In this document: positions 35,481 through 45,026 of the stretch, piece by piece
How positions within the stretch are numbered: the first letter of the stretch is position 1
Layout: each line of letters opens with the position of its first letter
Source of the DNA: Nonomuraea sp. SYSU D8015
GTDB taxonomy: Bacteria > Actinomycetota > Actinomycetes > Streptosporangiales > Streptosporangiaceae
Assembly: GCF_008065375.1 (NCBI RefSeq)
Contig: NZ_VJYI01000012.1
Coordinates: 1 to 64,000, forward strand
Length of the DNA stretch: 64,000 bases
Direction of reading: 5' to 3'
Made by a program: the position numbers and the translations under genes
Notes under the pieces: generated by a model
The model's input: the letters and a program-made list of their open reading frames with translations, nothing else
What the model was told of the DNA's origin: nothing
The model's database searches: none

Positions 35481-37213
35481 CCGATGACGGCTTCGAGGCA
35501 GCGGATTCGCCGGACCCGGCGGACCCACGCACCGGCGGCGGCCTAGCGCGCCCTCCGCACCCCGACGGCGACCTGTCGCCGGAACGGCGTGCGGCCGGGG
35601 ACCAGACGTCGCAGGGGTACGTGGCCGGCGATCGGCATCTGGAAGGGCACGGGGCCTCGGCTGGGCGTTCTCCCGGGGACGAGCCTTGGGGCGGCGCGGC
35701 CGAGCCGGTCGGCGGCGTCGCCGCAGAGGGACGTGCGGGCAAGGCGCCGGGAGGGCATGAGCCCGGGGACGGGGCTGCGGAGCTGCGTGCGATCGGCGGC
35801 GGTGTCTCCGGAAGGCGTGCGGCGGCCGGGCCGGCCGGAGAGCACGAGGCCGGGCCGGCCGGAGAGCTTGCGGTCGGTGGCGCGTCGGAGAGGCGTGCAG
35901 TCCGGACGACGGTGGGGAATGGCGCCGGAGGCGTTGTACCGCGAGCGTATGTGGCCGGTGCGCCGGCAGGGCGTGTGGCCGGGGATGCGCCGTCGGGAGG
36001 CTGTGCGGGCGAGTCCCCGGCGCGGCGAGCGCCTGGGGACGGGACCTCAGGGAGCCTCGCGGACGAGAATGCTCCCGGGGACGTGTCTCCGGGGGGCCAT
36101 GGGAAAGGGCGTGCGGCCGAGGCGATGGCACGAGATGGCGCTGAGGACGTCGGGGACGAGGGCCCGGGAGCGGCCGGGGCCCCAGCTGGGCGCGTGGTCA
36201 GGGACGGGTGTGGCCCCGATGAGGCGGCCGTCCGCCCGGGCGCGGCCAGGATCGAGGCGTACGCGCGTGGCCGGCAGGTGGAGCTCGGGCCGCGCGTGGT
36301 CGCGCTGGGCGGCGGGCACGGCCTGTTCGCGTCCCTTTCGGCATTACGGATGGTCACCGACCGACTCACCGCGGTCGTGACCGTCGCCGACGACGGCGGC
36401 TCCAGCGGGCGGCTGCGCCGCGAACTCGGCGTGCTGCCGCCCGGCGACCTGCGGATGGCGCTGGCCGCGCTGTGCGGGGACGACGAGTGGGGCAGCACCT
36501 GGAGCGAGGTGGTGCAGCACCGCTTCCGCAGCGAGGGCGAGCTGCACGGGCACGCCGTCGGCAACCTGCTGATCGTGGCGCTGTGGGAGCTGCTCGGCGA
36601 CCCCGTGGCCGGGCTCGACTGGGTCGGGCGGCTGCTGGGCGCGCACGGCCGCGTGCTGCCCATGGCGTCGGTGCCGCTGGACATCGTGGCCGAGGTCGAG
36701 CTCGACGGCGTCATCTCGACCGTACGCGGTCAGGTGGCGTGCGCCCTGACGCCCGGTCGCGTCCAGGCCATCTCGCTGGTCCCCGAAGACCCGCCCGCGC
36801 GGCCCGAGGCCGTGGCGGCGGTGCTGGAGGCCGACTGGGTGGTGTTCGGCCCCGGATCGTGGTTCACCAGCGTGCTGCCGCACCTCAAGGTGCCCGAACT
36901 GGCCAGGGCCCTGCACGAGACCCGGGCCAAGCGCCTCGTCACGCTCAACCTGGCTCCCCAGGTGGGCGAGACGGACGACTTCTCCCCCCAGCAGCACCTG
37001 GAGGTCCTCGGTCAGCACGCGCCTGACCTGTCGATCGACGTCGTGCTCGCCGACACCGGGGTGGTCGACGACCCCGGCGCCCTGGAGAAGGCGGCCGCGG
37101 CGCTCGGCGCCCGGCTCGTCATGGCCGACGTGGCCGCCGCCGACGGCTCGCCGAGGCACGACCCACGACGTCTTGCCTCCGTCCTGGACGAGATTTTCCT
37201 CCAGAAGCGTTGA
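35477..37213 (+). CDS. yvcK: YvcK/CuvA family UDP-GlcNAc-binding protein with long N-terminal extension
   Basis: 578 residues. The conserved domain begins only at ~273: RVVALGGGHGLFASLSALR, TVADDGGSSGRLRRELGVLPPGDLRMAL, GHAVGNLLIVALWEL, and VFGPGSWFTSVLPHL. Family members bind UDP-GlcNAc and control carbon flow into the cell wall. The first ~270 residues are Gly/Ala/Arg/Glu-rich low complexity, not expected in the family (~320 residues). GTG 35477 overlaps the rapZ stop (GTGA), supporting a real start there, but internal in-frame GTGs at 36194 and 36278 could also make a normal-length protein. Confidence 0.85.
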   Translation: MTDDGFEAADSPDPADPRTGGGLARPPHPDGDLSPERRAAGDQTSQGYVAGDRHLEGHGASAGRSPGDEPWGGAAEPVGGVAAEGRAGKAPGGHEPGDGAAELRAIGGGVSGRRAAAGPAGEHEAGPAGELAVGGASERRAVRTTVGNGAGGVVPRAYVAGAPAGRVAGDAPSGGCAGESPARRAPGDGTSGSLADENAPGDVSPGGHGKGRAAEAMARDGAEDVGDEGPGAAGAPAGRVVRDGCGPDEAAVRPGAARIEAYARGRQVELGPRVVALGGGHGLFASLSALRMVTDRLTAVVTVADDGGSSGRLRRELGVLPPGDLRMALAALCGDDEWGSTWSEVVQHRFRSEGELHGHAVGNLLIVALWELLGDPVAGLDWVGRLLGAHGRVLPMASVPLDIVAEVELDGVISTVRGQVACALTPGRVQAISLVPEDPPARPEAVAAVLEADWVVFGPGSWFTSVLPHLKVPELARALHETRAKRLVTLNLAPQVGETDDFSPQQHLEVLGQHAPDLSIDVVLADTGVVDDPGALEKAAAALGARLVMADVAAADGSPRHDPRRLASVLDEIFLQKR

Positions 37214-37286
37214 TCCTGGTCGGCGTGGCGCGAAGGTGCGAGAGACTGACGAGAGCCGGTCTGAATGGGGGAGAGGACTAACGCTT

Positions 37287-38267
37287 ATGGCGATGACAGG
37301 TGTGGTGAAAGACGAACTGAGCCGCCTGCCGGTGCTGAAGCCGTGCTGCCGCAAGGCGGAGGTTTCCACGTTGCTGCGGTTCGCCAGCGGTCTGCACCTG
37401 GTGGGCGGACGGATCGTGATCGAGGCGGAGCTCGACACCAACGCCACCGCGCGGCGCCTGATCAAGGACATCGGCGAGGTGTTCGGCCACAAGGCCGAGG
37501 TGCTCGTGCTCGCACCCGCCGGCCTGCGCAAGGGCTCTCGCTACGTCGTGCGCGTCTACCGCGACGGTGAGGCGCTCGCCCGCCAGACGGGCCTGATCGA
37601 CAACCACGGCCGCCCGGTGCGCGGCCTGCCCCGCCAGGTGGTGGCGGGGGCCGCGTGCGACGCCGAGGCCGCCTGGCGCGGCGCGTTCCTCGCGCACGGC
37701 TCGCTCACCGAGCCGGGGCGGTCGATGTCGCTCGAGGTCACCTGCCCGGGGCCGGAGGCGGCGCTCGCGCTGGTGGGCTCGGCGCGGCGGCTGAAGATCC
37801 ACGCCAAGGCGCGGGAGGTGCGCGGCGTGGACCGGGTCGTGGTACGCGACGGCGACGCGATCAGCGCGCTGCTGACCCGGCTCGGCGCCCACGACAGCGT
37901 GCTGGCCTGGGAGGAGCGGCGGATGCGCCGCGAGGTGCGGGCCACCGCCAACCGGCTGGCCAACTTCGACGACGCCAACCTGCGACGCTCGGCGCGGGCC
38001 GCGGTGGCGGCGGGGGCGCGGGTGCAGCGGGCGCTGGAGATCCTCGGGGACGAGGCTCCTGAGCACCTGGTGGTGGCCGGGCGGCTGCGGGTGGAGCACA
38101 AGCAGGCGTCTTTGGAGGAGCTGGGGCAGATCGCCGATCCACCGCTGACCAAGGACGCGATCGCGGGGCGGATCCGGCGGTTGCTCGCCATGGCCGACAA
38201 GCGCGCCTCCGACCTCGGCATCCCCAACACCGAAGCCAACCTGACCGTGGACATGCTCGCCCCCTGA
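37287..38267 (+). CDS. whiA: sporulation transcription regulator WhiA
   Basis: 326 residues. The start AMTGVVKDELSRLP...CCRKAEVSTLLRFASGLHL, the LAGLIDADG-derived middle (GAFLAHGSLTEPGRSMSLEV) and the C-terminal HTH (SLEELGQIADPPLTKDAIAGRIRRLLAMA) match WhiA. It acts with WhiB in sporulation septation in Streptomyces. ATG 37287 gives the family N-terminus. It comes 73 bp after yvcK in the usual order. Confidence 0.96.
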   Translation: MAMTGVVKDELSRLPVLKPCCRKAEVSTLLRFASGLHLVGGRIVIEAELDTNATARRLIKDIGEVFGHKAEVLVLAPAGLRKGSRYVVRVYRDGEALARQTGLIDNHGRPVRGLPRQVVAGAACDAEAAWRGAFLAHGSLTEPGRSMSLEVTCPGPEAALALVGSARRLKIHAKAREVRGVDRVVVRDGDAISALLTRLGAHDSVLAWEERRMRREVRATANRLANFDDANLRRSARAAVAAGARVQRALEILGDEAPEHLVVAGRLRVEHKQASLEELGQIADPPLTKDAIAGRIRRLLAMADKRASDLGIPNTEANLTVDMLAP

Positions 38268-38714
38268 GCGTGTCGGCGCCCGGCTTCAGGGGCTCCCATG
38301 GCATCGGTGCGGTGCCGCGCCGGGACGGAGAGCGCGGCGCCACGGCACGGGGCCGGGGTCATGCCGCGAGGAGTGAACGGGGCCGGTGGGCGGCTTCCGA
38401 TGGGGGACGGCTCGCCGTGCGGGACGGCTGGGGCGCACGACGGGCTGGTGGGGGTGGCGGCTTGGGTCCCTGTGACGGCTGTGGGGCGCGGGGGCTTGGG
38501 CCCGCGTGACGGCTGTGCGGGGTGGCGGCCTGGGCCCGTGTGGCGGCTCCTGGGATGCGCGGCTCGCACGGCGGCTGTTGACCTGTGGTAACCCGGCAGC
38601 AGCCGCCGCAGGTATGCGGACGAGGGCACGACGCTGGTGAGCGCAGCCGCGTCGGCGTGACAGGGGGTGGCGGCCCTCACTGGGGTGTGGTGCTGCGGCG
38701 CGGTGCGGTAGGGG
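38268..38714. other. gene-free GC-rich gap with degenerate repeats
   Basis: 447 bp between whiA and the convergent membrane-protein gene. Open frames here are low-complexity and have no SD or family look. Three imperfect copies of a ~33-bp unit (GGCTTGGGYCCSYGTGACGG-like) occupy about 38454-38553. I see no RNA gene or terminator that I can defend. Confidence 0.6.
38454..38553 (+). repeat. three degenerate 33-34-bp tandem repeats
   Basis: Copies begin near 38454, 38488 and 38521, each reading roughly GYGGCGGCTTGGGCCC then GTGACGGCTGTG. Copies 1 and 2 match best. They are non-coding as far as can be judged. Confidence 0.6.
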
Positions 38715-39326
38715 TCAGTCGCGGGCGGGCTTGCGGGGCGTGAAGAGGTCGCCCGGGGAGCTCTCGGCCGGGCGTTGCGCGGGCTCGAACGGGGCCCGGT
38801 ACTCCGGCGCCTCCTGTTCCTCGGCCGCCGTCTCGGCGCGGCGGACGCGGGCGACCCGCAGAGCGAGCAGCAGCAGCGCGGCCAGCGCGGCCACGGCGAT
38901 GGAGAGCCAGGCCGGCCACGACTCCGTCAGGCCGGCGCGGTAGAGCGACAGCGCCTGGGGGAGGCCTCCGGAGAGGGCGTCCAGGGTGATGTCGGCCGGC
39001 TCGAGGGGAGCGCCCTGCCCGCGCGACGTGGCGCTCCACATGATCGACGAGCCGGCGATCTGGCCGGCCGCCACGGCGCCGCCGGCGTACAGCGCGGCCA
39101 CGACCGGCAGGACGAGGCCGCGCGGCCTGCCCATGGCCACGACGACGACCAGCGCGATCACGAGGGACAGCGCCACGGACAAGGGGTAGCCGTTGCCGAA
39201 CATCCTGACGGCGGAGGGGAGGCGGTTCTGGAACAGGACGGCCGCCCCCACGGCGGCCGCGCAGATGAGCGCGGCCATGAGACCTATGGCCAGCCCGCGA
39301 AGCACGCCTGACCGCTTATGTGACAT
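38715..39326 (-). CDS. hypothetical membrane protein
   Basis: 203 residues. Membrane segments at about 8-30, 48-62, 68-88 and 137-160 (LAIGLMAALICAAAVGAAVLF; LSVALSLVIALVVVVAM; LVLPVVAALYAGGAVAAG; AWLSIAVAALAALLLLAL), then a charged cytosolic tail with Glu/Pro. No family recognised. ATG 39326 has GGGGG upstream. It is transcribed divergently from gap over 183 bp and is convergent with whiA. Confidence 0.7.
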   Translation of the reverse strand: MSHKRSGVLRGLAIGLMAALICAAAVGAAVLFQNRLPSAVRMFGNGYPLSVALSLVIALVVVVAMGRPRGLVLPVVAALYAGGAVAAGQIAGSSIMWSATSRGQGAPLEPADITLDALSGGLPQALSLYRAGLTESWPAWLSIAVAALAALLLLALRVARVRRAETAAEEQEAPEYRAPFEPAQRPAESSPGDLFTPRKPARD

Positions 39327-39430
39327 CTCAGCCCCCAGAGAATGCACGAATTTACTCCGATGAGTCGGGCACTTTACTCGAACGTCGCAAAACGCGTGTG
39401 TGGAACGGTCATTCACAGGGCAGGGGCTGC

Positions 39431-39446
39431 AGTGGTCTAAACCAAT
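39431..39446. promoter_or_regulatory. DasR-like (dre) operator upstream of gap
   Basis: AGTGGTCTAAACCAAT at 39431-39446 matches the Streptomyces DasR responsive element (A-[CG]-TGGTCTAGACCA-[CG]-T) in 14 of 16 positions; the 12-base core differs by one base (A for G). It lies ~66 bp before the gap start and overlaps where a -35 would sit for the TAAGGT -10 at 39457-39462. DasR is the GntR-type GlcNAc regulator; control of gap by amino-sugar status is inferred. Confidence 0.5.
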
Positions 39447-39509
39447 TTGGGTCCGATAAGGTTCGTGATTGAGGTTCAGCCCGCCATCTGTTCGAGGAGT
39501 TCGGTTCCC

Positions 39510-40514
<1,005 letters not shown>

Positions 40515-40545
40515 TGTGGGCTGCGACGGTTACGGGAGCATGAGC

Positions 40546-41733
40546 ATGCGCACGCTCGACGATCTCGACGTGAAGGGGCGGCGCGTGCTCGTGCGCGCCG
40601 ACCTCAACGTCCCCCTCGACGGGGAGACGATCACCGACGACGGCCGCATCCGCGCGTCGGTGCCGACGATCAAGGCGCTGGCCGGCAGCGGTGCCAAGGT
40701 CGTGGTCTGCGCCCACCTGGGCCGGCCGAAGGGCAAGGCCGACCCGAAATACTCGCTGAGGCCGGTGGCCGCGCGCCTGGGCGAGCTGCTCGGCCAGGAC
40801 GTGGCCTTCGCCGCCGACGTGGTGGGCGACAGTGCCCGTAGCACGGTCGAATCGCTCCAGGACGGCCAGGTCGCGCTGCTGGAAAACCTGCGCTACGAGC
40901 CCGGCGAGGAATCCAAGGACGACGCCGCGCGCGGCGCGTTCGCCGAGAAGCTGGCCGGGCTGGCCGAGCTCTATGTGGGCGACGGGTTCGGCGCGGTGCA
41001 CCGCAAGCACGCCAGCGTCTACGACGTGCCCAAGCTGCTGCCGCACGCGGCGGGCGGGCTGGTCGTGGCCGAGGTCGAGGTGCTGAAGAAGCTGACCGAA
41101 GAGCCGGAGCGGCCCTACGTGGTGGTGCTGGGCGGCGCCAAGGTCTCCGACAAGCTGGGCGTCATCGCCAACCTGCTGACCAAGGTCGACCGGCTGCTGA
41201 TCGGCGGCGGCATGGCCTACACCTTCCTCAAGGCCCAGGGCTATGAGGTCGGCAGGTCGCTGCTCCAGGAGGACCAGCTCGACCAGGTGCGCGGCTTCCT
41301 CGACGAGGCCGCCCGGCGGGGCGTCGAGCTCGTGCTGCCGGTGGACGTGCTGGCCGCGGTCACGTTCGCGGCCGACGCCGAGCACGAGGCGGTCGAGGCC
41401 ACCGCGATCCCGGCCGACCGTGAGGGGCTCGACATCGGGCCGCGCACGCGCGAGCTGTTCGCCGCCAAGCTGGCCGACGCCAAAACCGTCTTCTGGAACG
41501 GGCCCATGGGCGTGTTCGAGTTCGACGCGTTCTCCGGCGGCACAAGGGCGGTGGCCGAGGCGCTCATCGCCTCCGATGCCTTCACCGTGGTCGGCGGCGG
41601 CGACTCCGCGGCCGCCGTACGGAAGCTGGAGCTCCCTGAGGACGGTTTCTCCCACATTTCCACCGGTGGCGGGGCCAGCCTCGAATACCTTGAGGGGAAG
41701 ACCCTTCCCGGACTCGCCGCCCTGGAGGAGTGA
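40546..41733 (+). CDS. pgk: phosphoglycerate kinase
   Basis: 395 residues. RVLVRADLNVPLDGE (~12), CAHLGRPKGK, LLENLRYEPGEE, VLGGAKVSDKLGVI and the C-terminal VVGGGDSAAAVRKL, FSHISTGGGASLEYLEGKTLPG are intact. Makes ATP from 1,3-bisphosphoglycerate. ATG 40546 has GGGAG seven bases upstream; ATG 40540 is too close to it. One base separates the stop from the tpiA start. Confidence 0.97.
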   Translation: MRTLDDLDVKGRRVLVRADLNVPLDGETITDDGRIRASVPTIKALAGSGAKVVVCAHLGRPKGKADPKYSLRPVAARLGELLGQDVAFAADVVGDSARSTVESLQDGQVALLENLRYEPGEESKDDAARGAFAEKLAGLAELYVGDGFGAVHRKHASVYDVPKLLPHAAGGLVVAEVEVLKKLTEEPERPYVVVLGGAKVSDKLGVIANLLTKVDRLLIGGGMAYTFLKAQGYEVGRSLLQEDQLDQVRGFLDEAARRGVELVLPVDVLAAVTFAADAEHEAVEATAIPADREGLDIGPRTRELFAAKLADAKTVFWNGPMGVFEFDAFSGGTRAVAEALIASDAFTVVGGGDSAAAVRKLELPEDGFSHISTGGGASLEYLEGKTLPGLAALEE

Positions 41734-41734
41734 G

Positions 41735-42517
41735 TTGACACCACGCAAGCCCCTCATCGCCGGCAACTGGAAGATGAACCTCAACCACCTCGAGGCCATC
41801 GCGCTGGTCCAGAAGCTGGCCTTCGCCCTCAACGACAAAGACTTCGACAAGGTCGAGGTCGCCGTCCTGCCGCCGTTCACCGACCTGCGCAGCGTCCAGA
41901 CCCTGGTCGACGGCGACAAGCTCAGGATCGTCTACGGCGCGCAAGACCTCTCCCAGCACGACGGCGGCGCCTACACCGGCGAGGTGTCGGGCGCGATGCT
42001 GGCCAAGCTCGGCTGCACCTACATCGTGATCGGCCACTCCGAGCGGCGGCAATACCACGGCGAGGACGACGACCTCGTCAACGCCAAGGTCCAGGCCGCC
42101 TACAGGCACTCGCTGACCCCGATCCTCTGCGTCGGCGAGGGGTTGTCGGTGCGCCAAGAGGGCGGCCACATCGCGCACAGTCTCAGCCAACTCGACGGAG
42201 CACTGCGCAAGATCTCGGCCGAGCAGGCAAAATCGATAGTGGTGGCCTACGAGCCGGTGTGGGCGATCGGCACCGGCGAGGTGGCCACCCCCGAGGACGC
42301 CCAGGAGGTCTGCGGAGCATTGCGAGTCAGACTCGCTGAGCTCTACGACGCCGAAGTGGCCTCGGCGGTCCGTATCCTTTACGGTGGCTCGGTCAAGTCG
42401 GGCAATATCGCAGGGATCATGGCACAACCGGATGTCGACGGCGCGCTGGTGGGCGGTGCCAGCATCGATGCCGGGGAGTTCGCCAAGATCTGCCGATTTT
42501 CCGATATGCCCGGCTAA
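41735..42517 (+). CDS. tpiA: triosephosphate isomerase
   Basis: 260 residues. IAGNWKMNLN (~8, catalytic Lys), IGHSERRQYHGE (catalytic His), VVAYEPVWAIGTGEVATPE (catalytic Glu) and LYGGSVKSGNIAGIM (phosphate loop) are present. The TTG at 41735 was chosen because GGAGGAG lies just upstream and no ATG/GTG fits; it is one base after pgk, so the pair is coupled. Confidence 0.96.
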   Translation: MTPRKPLIAGNWKMNLNHLEAIALVQKLAFALNDKDFDKVEVAVLPPFTDLRSVQTLVDGDKLRIVYGAQDLSQHDGGAYTGEVSGAMLAKLGCTYIVIGHSERRQYHGEDDDLVNAKVQAAYRHSLTPILCVGEGLSVRQEGGHIAHSLSQLDGALRKISAEQAKSIVVAYEPVWAIGTGEVATPEDAQEVCGALRVRLAELYDAEVASAVRILYGGSVKSGNIAGIMAQPDVDGALVGGASIDAGEFAKICRFSDMPG

Positions 42518-42616
42518 CTGAGCCGTTCTGGGGGTGCGACTTGACAGTAGGTCGTACCCTCAAGAGGCAAGTTTGAATCGTCACGCGTAACAGAGCATTG
42601 AAGGAACAGGCATACC

Positions 42617-42847
42617 GTGGAAATCGCAATCTCCAGCGTCCTCATCCTGGCGAGCCTTCTCATGATCCTGCTCGTCCTGCTCCACAAGGGCAAGGGTGGT
42701 GGCCTGTCCGACATGTTCGGCGGCGGCTTCTCGTCGAACTTCGGCGGTTCCTCGGTGGTGGAGCGCAACCTCGACCGGCTGACCGTGATCACGGGAGCCA
42801 TCTGGTTCGTCTGCATCATCGCTCTAGGCCTGCTCATGAGGCCCTGA
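42617..42847 (+). CDS. secG: preprotein translocase subunit SecG
   Basis: 76 residues. Two membrane helices (SSVLILASLLMILLVLLHKGKGGGLSDMFGG and LTVITGAIWFVCIIALGLL) joined by the Gly-rich cytosolic loop typical of SecG. GTG 42617 with AAGGA upstream. Part of the gap-pgk-tpiA-secG order. A TTGACA at 42541 in the 99-bp gap may be a -35, but no good -10 follows. Confidence 0.94.
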   Translation: MEIAISSVLILASLLMILLVLLHKGKGGGLSDMFGGGFSSNFGGSSVVERNLDRLTVITGAIWFVCIIALGLLMRP

Positions 42848-42921
42848 GCACACAAGTTAACGCGTGACAGTGATTCTCCCCCCGTGTTCCTGCGCGGGGC
42901 GATCGAGCGAGGAGTTCATCC

Positions 42922-43266
42922 GTGGGTAGTGGCAACGCGATCCGTGGCAGCCGAGTCGGCGCCGGCCCTATGGGGGAGGCCGAGCGCGGCGAGGCAGCTC
43001 CGAGAGTGCGGGTCTCGTTCTGGTGCGCCAACATGCACGAGACGCGCCCCAGTTTCGCCAGTGACGCGGCGGTCCCCGAGCTGTGGGACTGCCCACGTTG
43101 CGGCCTCCCAGCCGGCCAGGACGAGGAGGCCCCGCCTGCCCCGCCGAAGAACGAGCCGTACAAGACGCACCTTGCGTACGTGAAGGAGCGCAGGAGCGAC
43201 AAGGACGGCAAGGCGATCCTCGAGGAGGCACTGGAGCGCCTGCGCGCCAACAAGTCCCCCTGGTAG
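42922..43266 (+). CDS. rbpA: RNA polymerase-binding protein RbpA
   Basis: 114 residues. The start NAIRGSRVGAGPMGEAERGE, core VSFWCANMHETRPSFA...PELWDCPRCGLPAGQD with the Zn-type Cys, and KTHLAYVKERRSDKDGKAILEEAL (sigma-interacting helix) match RbpA, which activates RNA polymerase with group I/II sigma factors and is specific to actinobacteria. GTG 42922 with GAGGAG upstream. Confidence 0.95.
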   Translation: MGSGNAIRGSRVGAGPMGEAERGEAAPRVRVSFWCANMHETRPSFASDAAVPELWDCPRCGLPAGQDEEAPPAPPKNEPYKTHLAYVKERRSDKDGKAILEEALERLRANKSPW

Positions 43267-43276
43267 TCGGGTCGAA

Positions 43277-43314
43277 GCGAAGGGCCCCGGAACACGCGTT
43301 CCGGGGCCCTTCGC
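43277..43314. terminator. strong bidirectional terminator
   Basis: A perfect 17-bp stem (GCGAAGGGCCCCGGAAC / GTTCCGGGGCCCTTCGC) with a 4-base loop lies 10 bp after rbpA and 5 bp before the stop of the convergent amidohydrolase, so it can serve both. Confidence 0.88.
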
Positions 43315-43319
43315 CGTTG

Positions 43320-44924
43320 TCATCGGGTGTGGACCGCCTCGCCGTCCACGAACGTCATCCGCACGCGCGTCGTCCAGATGTCCTCCGGCGGCAGCTCGAA
43401 CGGGTCGCGGTCGAGGACCACCAGGTCGGCCGGGCGGCCGGGCTCGATCGCGCCCGCGGGGGAGCGGTTGATCCAGGCGGAGCCGGAGGTGTAGGCCGCC
43501 ATGGCGGTGGCCAGGTCGATGCGCTGGCCCGGCAGGAACGGCGTCTGCGCGGTCGGGTAGCCGGCGTGGACGGAGCCGCCCGGCTCGGTGCGGTTGACGG
43601 CCACGTGCATGCCCTGGAGCGGGTCGGCGTTCGAGACCGGCCAGTCGCTGCCGGCGCAGAGGCGCGTGCCGTGGTCGAGCAGGTCCTTGAAGGGGTACTG
43701 CCAGGACGAGCGCGGCTCACCCAGGTACGGCAGCGTCAGCTCGTCCATCTGCGCGTGGTGGGTGGCCCACAGGGGCTGGAGGTTGGCCGTGACGCCGAGC
43801 GCGGCGAAGCGCGGCACGTCCGAGGGCTCGATGATCTGCAGGTGGGCGATGTGGTGGCGGTTGGCGGGGTCGGTGCCCTCCAAGCTGTCCAGGGCCTCGC
43901 GGACGGCTCGCTCGCCGATGGCGTGGAAGTGCACCTGGAAGCCGAGCCTGTCCAGCTCGGCGACGTACTCCTTGAGCTTGTGCGGGTCCACGTACGACAG
44001 GCCCGTGCCGCCGCACAGGCAGTACGGCTCCAGCGTGGCGGCCGTGAAGTTCTCCGTGATGCCGTCCTGCATGATCTTGACGGAGGTGGCGCTGAACCTG
44101 TCCAGGCCCTCGGCCGAGGCCCGGCGTTCCACCAGGTCGCCGATCTGGTCCAGGCCGCGCGTCCGGTCCCACCACAGGGCGCCCACCACGCGGGCCCTCA
44201 GACGTCCCTCGCGGGCCGCGGACAGGTAGGTGGGCAGTTGGTCCTGGGAGCCCGCGTACGAGCCCACGATGGCGTCCTGCCAGCCCGTGATGCCCAGCGA
44301 GAACAGGTGCCGCTGGGCGTCCGCCAGCGCGTCGTCCAGGTCCTGGGCCGTGGGGCGGGGGGTGAGCAGGCCGACGAGGTCCATCGCGCCCTCGTGGAGG
44401 ACGCCGGTGGGGACGCCGCCGGCGTCGCGCTCGATGCGGCCGTCCGCCGGGTCGGGGATGTCCTTCGTGATGCCGGCCAGCTCCAGGGCGCGGGTGTTGA
44501 CCCAGGCGGCGTGGTGGTCGCGCTGGATCAGGTACGCCGGGCGGTCGAGGAAGTCCAGGTGGTCGCGGTGGGGGAGGCCGCCGGGGAACGCGGACATGTC
44601 CCAGCCGCCGCCATCGATCCACTCCTTGTCCGGATTTCTCGCGGCATAGTCATGGATGGTCGACAGGTAGGCGTCCAGGCCGAAGACCTCGGACAGGTCG
44701 CACTTCGCCCGTTCCAGGCCCGCCTGGACCGGGTGCAGGTGGGCGTCCGTGAAACCCGGCGTCAGCAGGCCGCCCTCCAGGTCCACCGTCTCGTGGGACG
44801 GCGCCCGGCGGGCCAGCTCCCCCTCCGGGCCCACGGCGGCGATCACGCCGTCGCTCACCAGCACGGCCGCCCCCCGGACGCCCTCAGGGGTGAAGACACG
44901 CCCTCCTCGGAAGAGGATGTTCAT
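43320..44924 (-). CDS. YtcJ-like amidohydrolase
   Basis: 534 residues. An amidohydrolase superfamily enzyme: GGLLTPGFTDAHLHPVQAG (HxH metal site, ~56), DHHAAWVNTRALELAG, FHAIGERAVREALD (His ligand), and LCAGSDWPVSNADPLQG with the conserved Asp (~415), then DLVVLDRDPFELP. The group (PF07969) hydrolyses amides of unclear identity. ATG 44924 follows GAAGGAGA. It precedes no obvious partner; the FAD oxidoreductase starts 103 bp upstream on the same strand. Confidence 0.88.
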   Translation of the reverse strand: MNILFRGGRVFTPEGVRGAAVLVSDGVIAAVGPEGELARRAPSHETVDLEGGLLTPGFTDAHLHPVQAGLERAKCDLSEVFGLDAYLSTIHDYAARNPDKEWIDGGGWDMSAFPGGLPHRDHLDFLDRPAYLIQRDHHAAWVNTRALELAGITKDIPDPADGRIERDAGGVPTGVLHEGAMDLVGLLTPRPTAQDLDDALADAQRHLFSLGITGWQDAIVGSYAGSQDQLPTYLSAAREGRLRARVVGALWWDRTRGLDQIGDLVERRASAEGLDRFSATSVKIMQDGITENFTAATLEPYCLCGGTGLSYVDPHKLKEYVAELDRLGFQVHFHAIGERAVREALDSLEGTDPANRHHIAHLQIIEPSDVPRFAALGVTANLQPLWATHHAQMDELTLPYLGEPRSSWQYPFKDLLDHGTRLCAGSDWPVSNADPLQGMHVAVNRTEPGGSVHAGYPTAQTPFLPGQRIDLATAMAAYTSGSAWINRSPAGAIEPGRPADLVVLDRDPFELPPEDIWTTRVRMTFVDGEAVHTR

Positions 44925-45026
44925 CAAGTCTCCTTCAGTGGTCGCTCACCGCCGCCGCCTCCACCGGCGCACGGCGTCCATCCTCCCTCCACCGGCGTGC
45001 CGGCCGGCGGAGGGGCGGCGAGATGG

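Noticed and set aside
38298..38591. A 97-residue plus-strand frame after whiA
   Set aside because: Low-complexity Gly/Ala/Arg sequence, no SD, lies on degenerate DNA repeats.
42541..42546. TTGACA before secG as a promoter
   Set aside because: A perfect -35 hexamer, but no acceptable -10 at 16-19 bp; not listed as a promoter.
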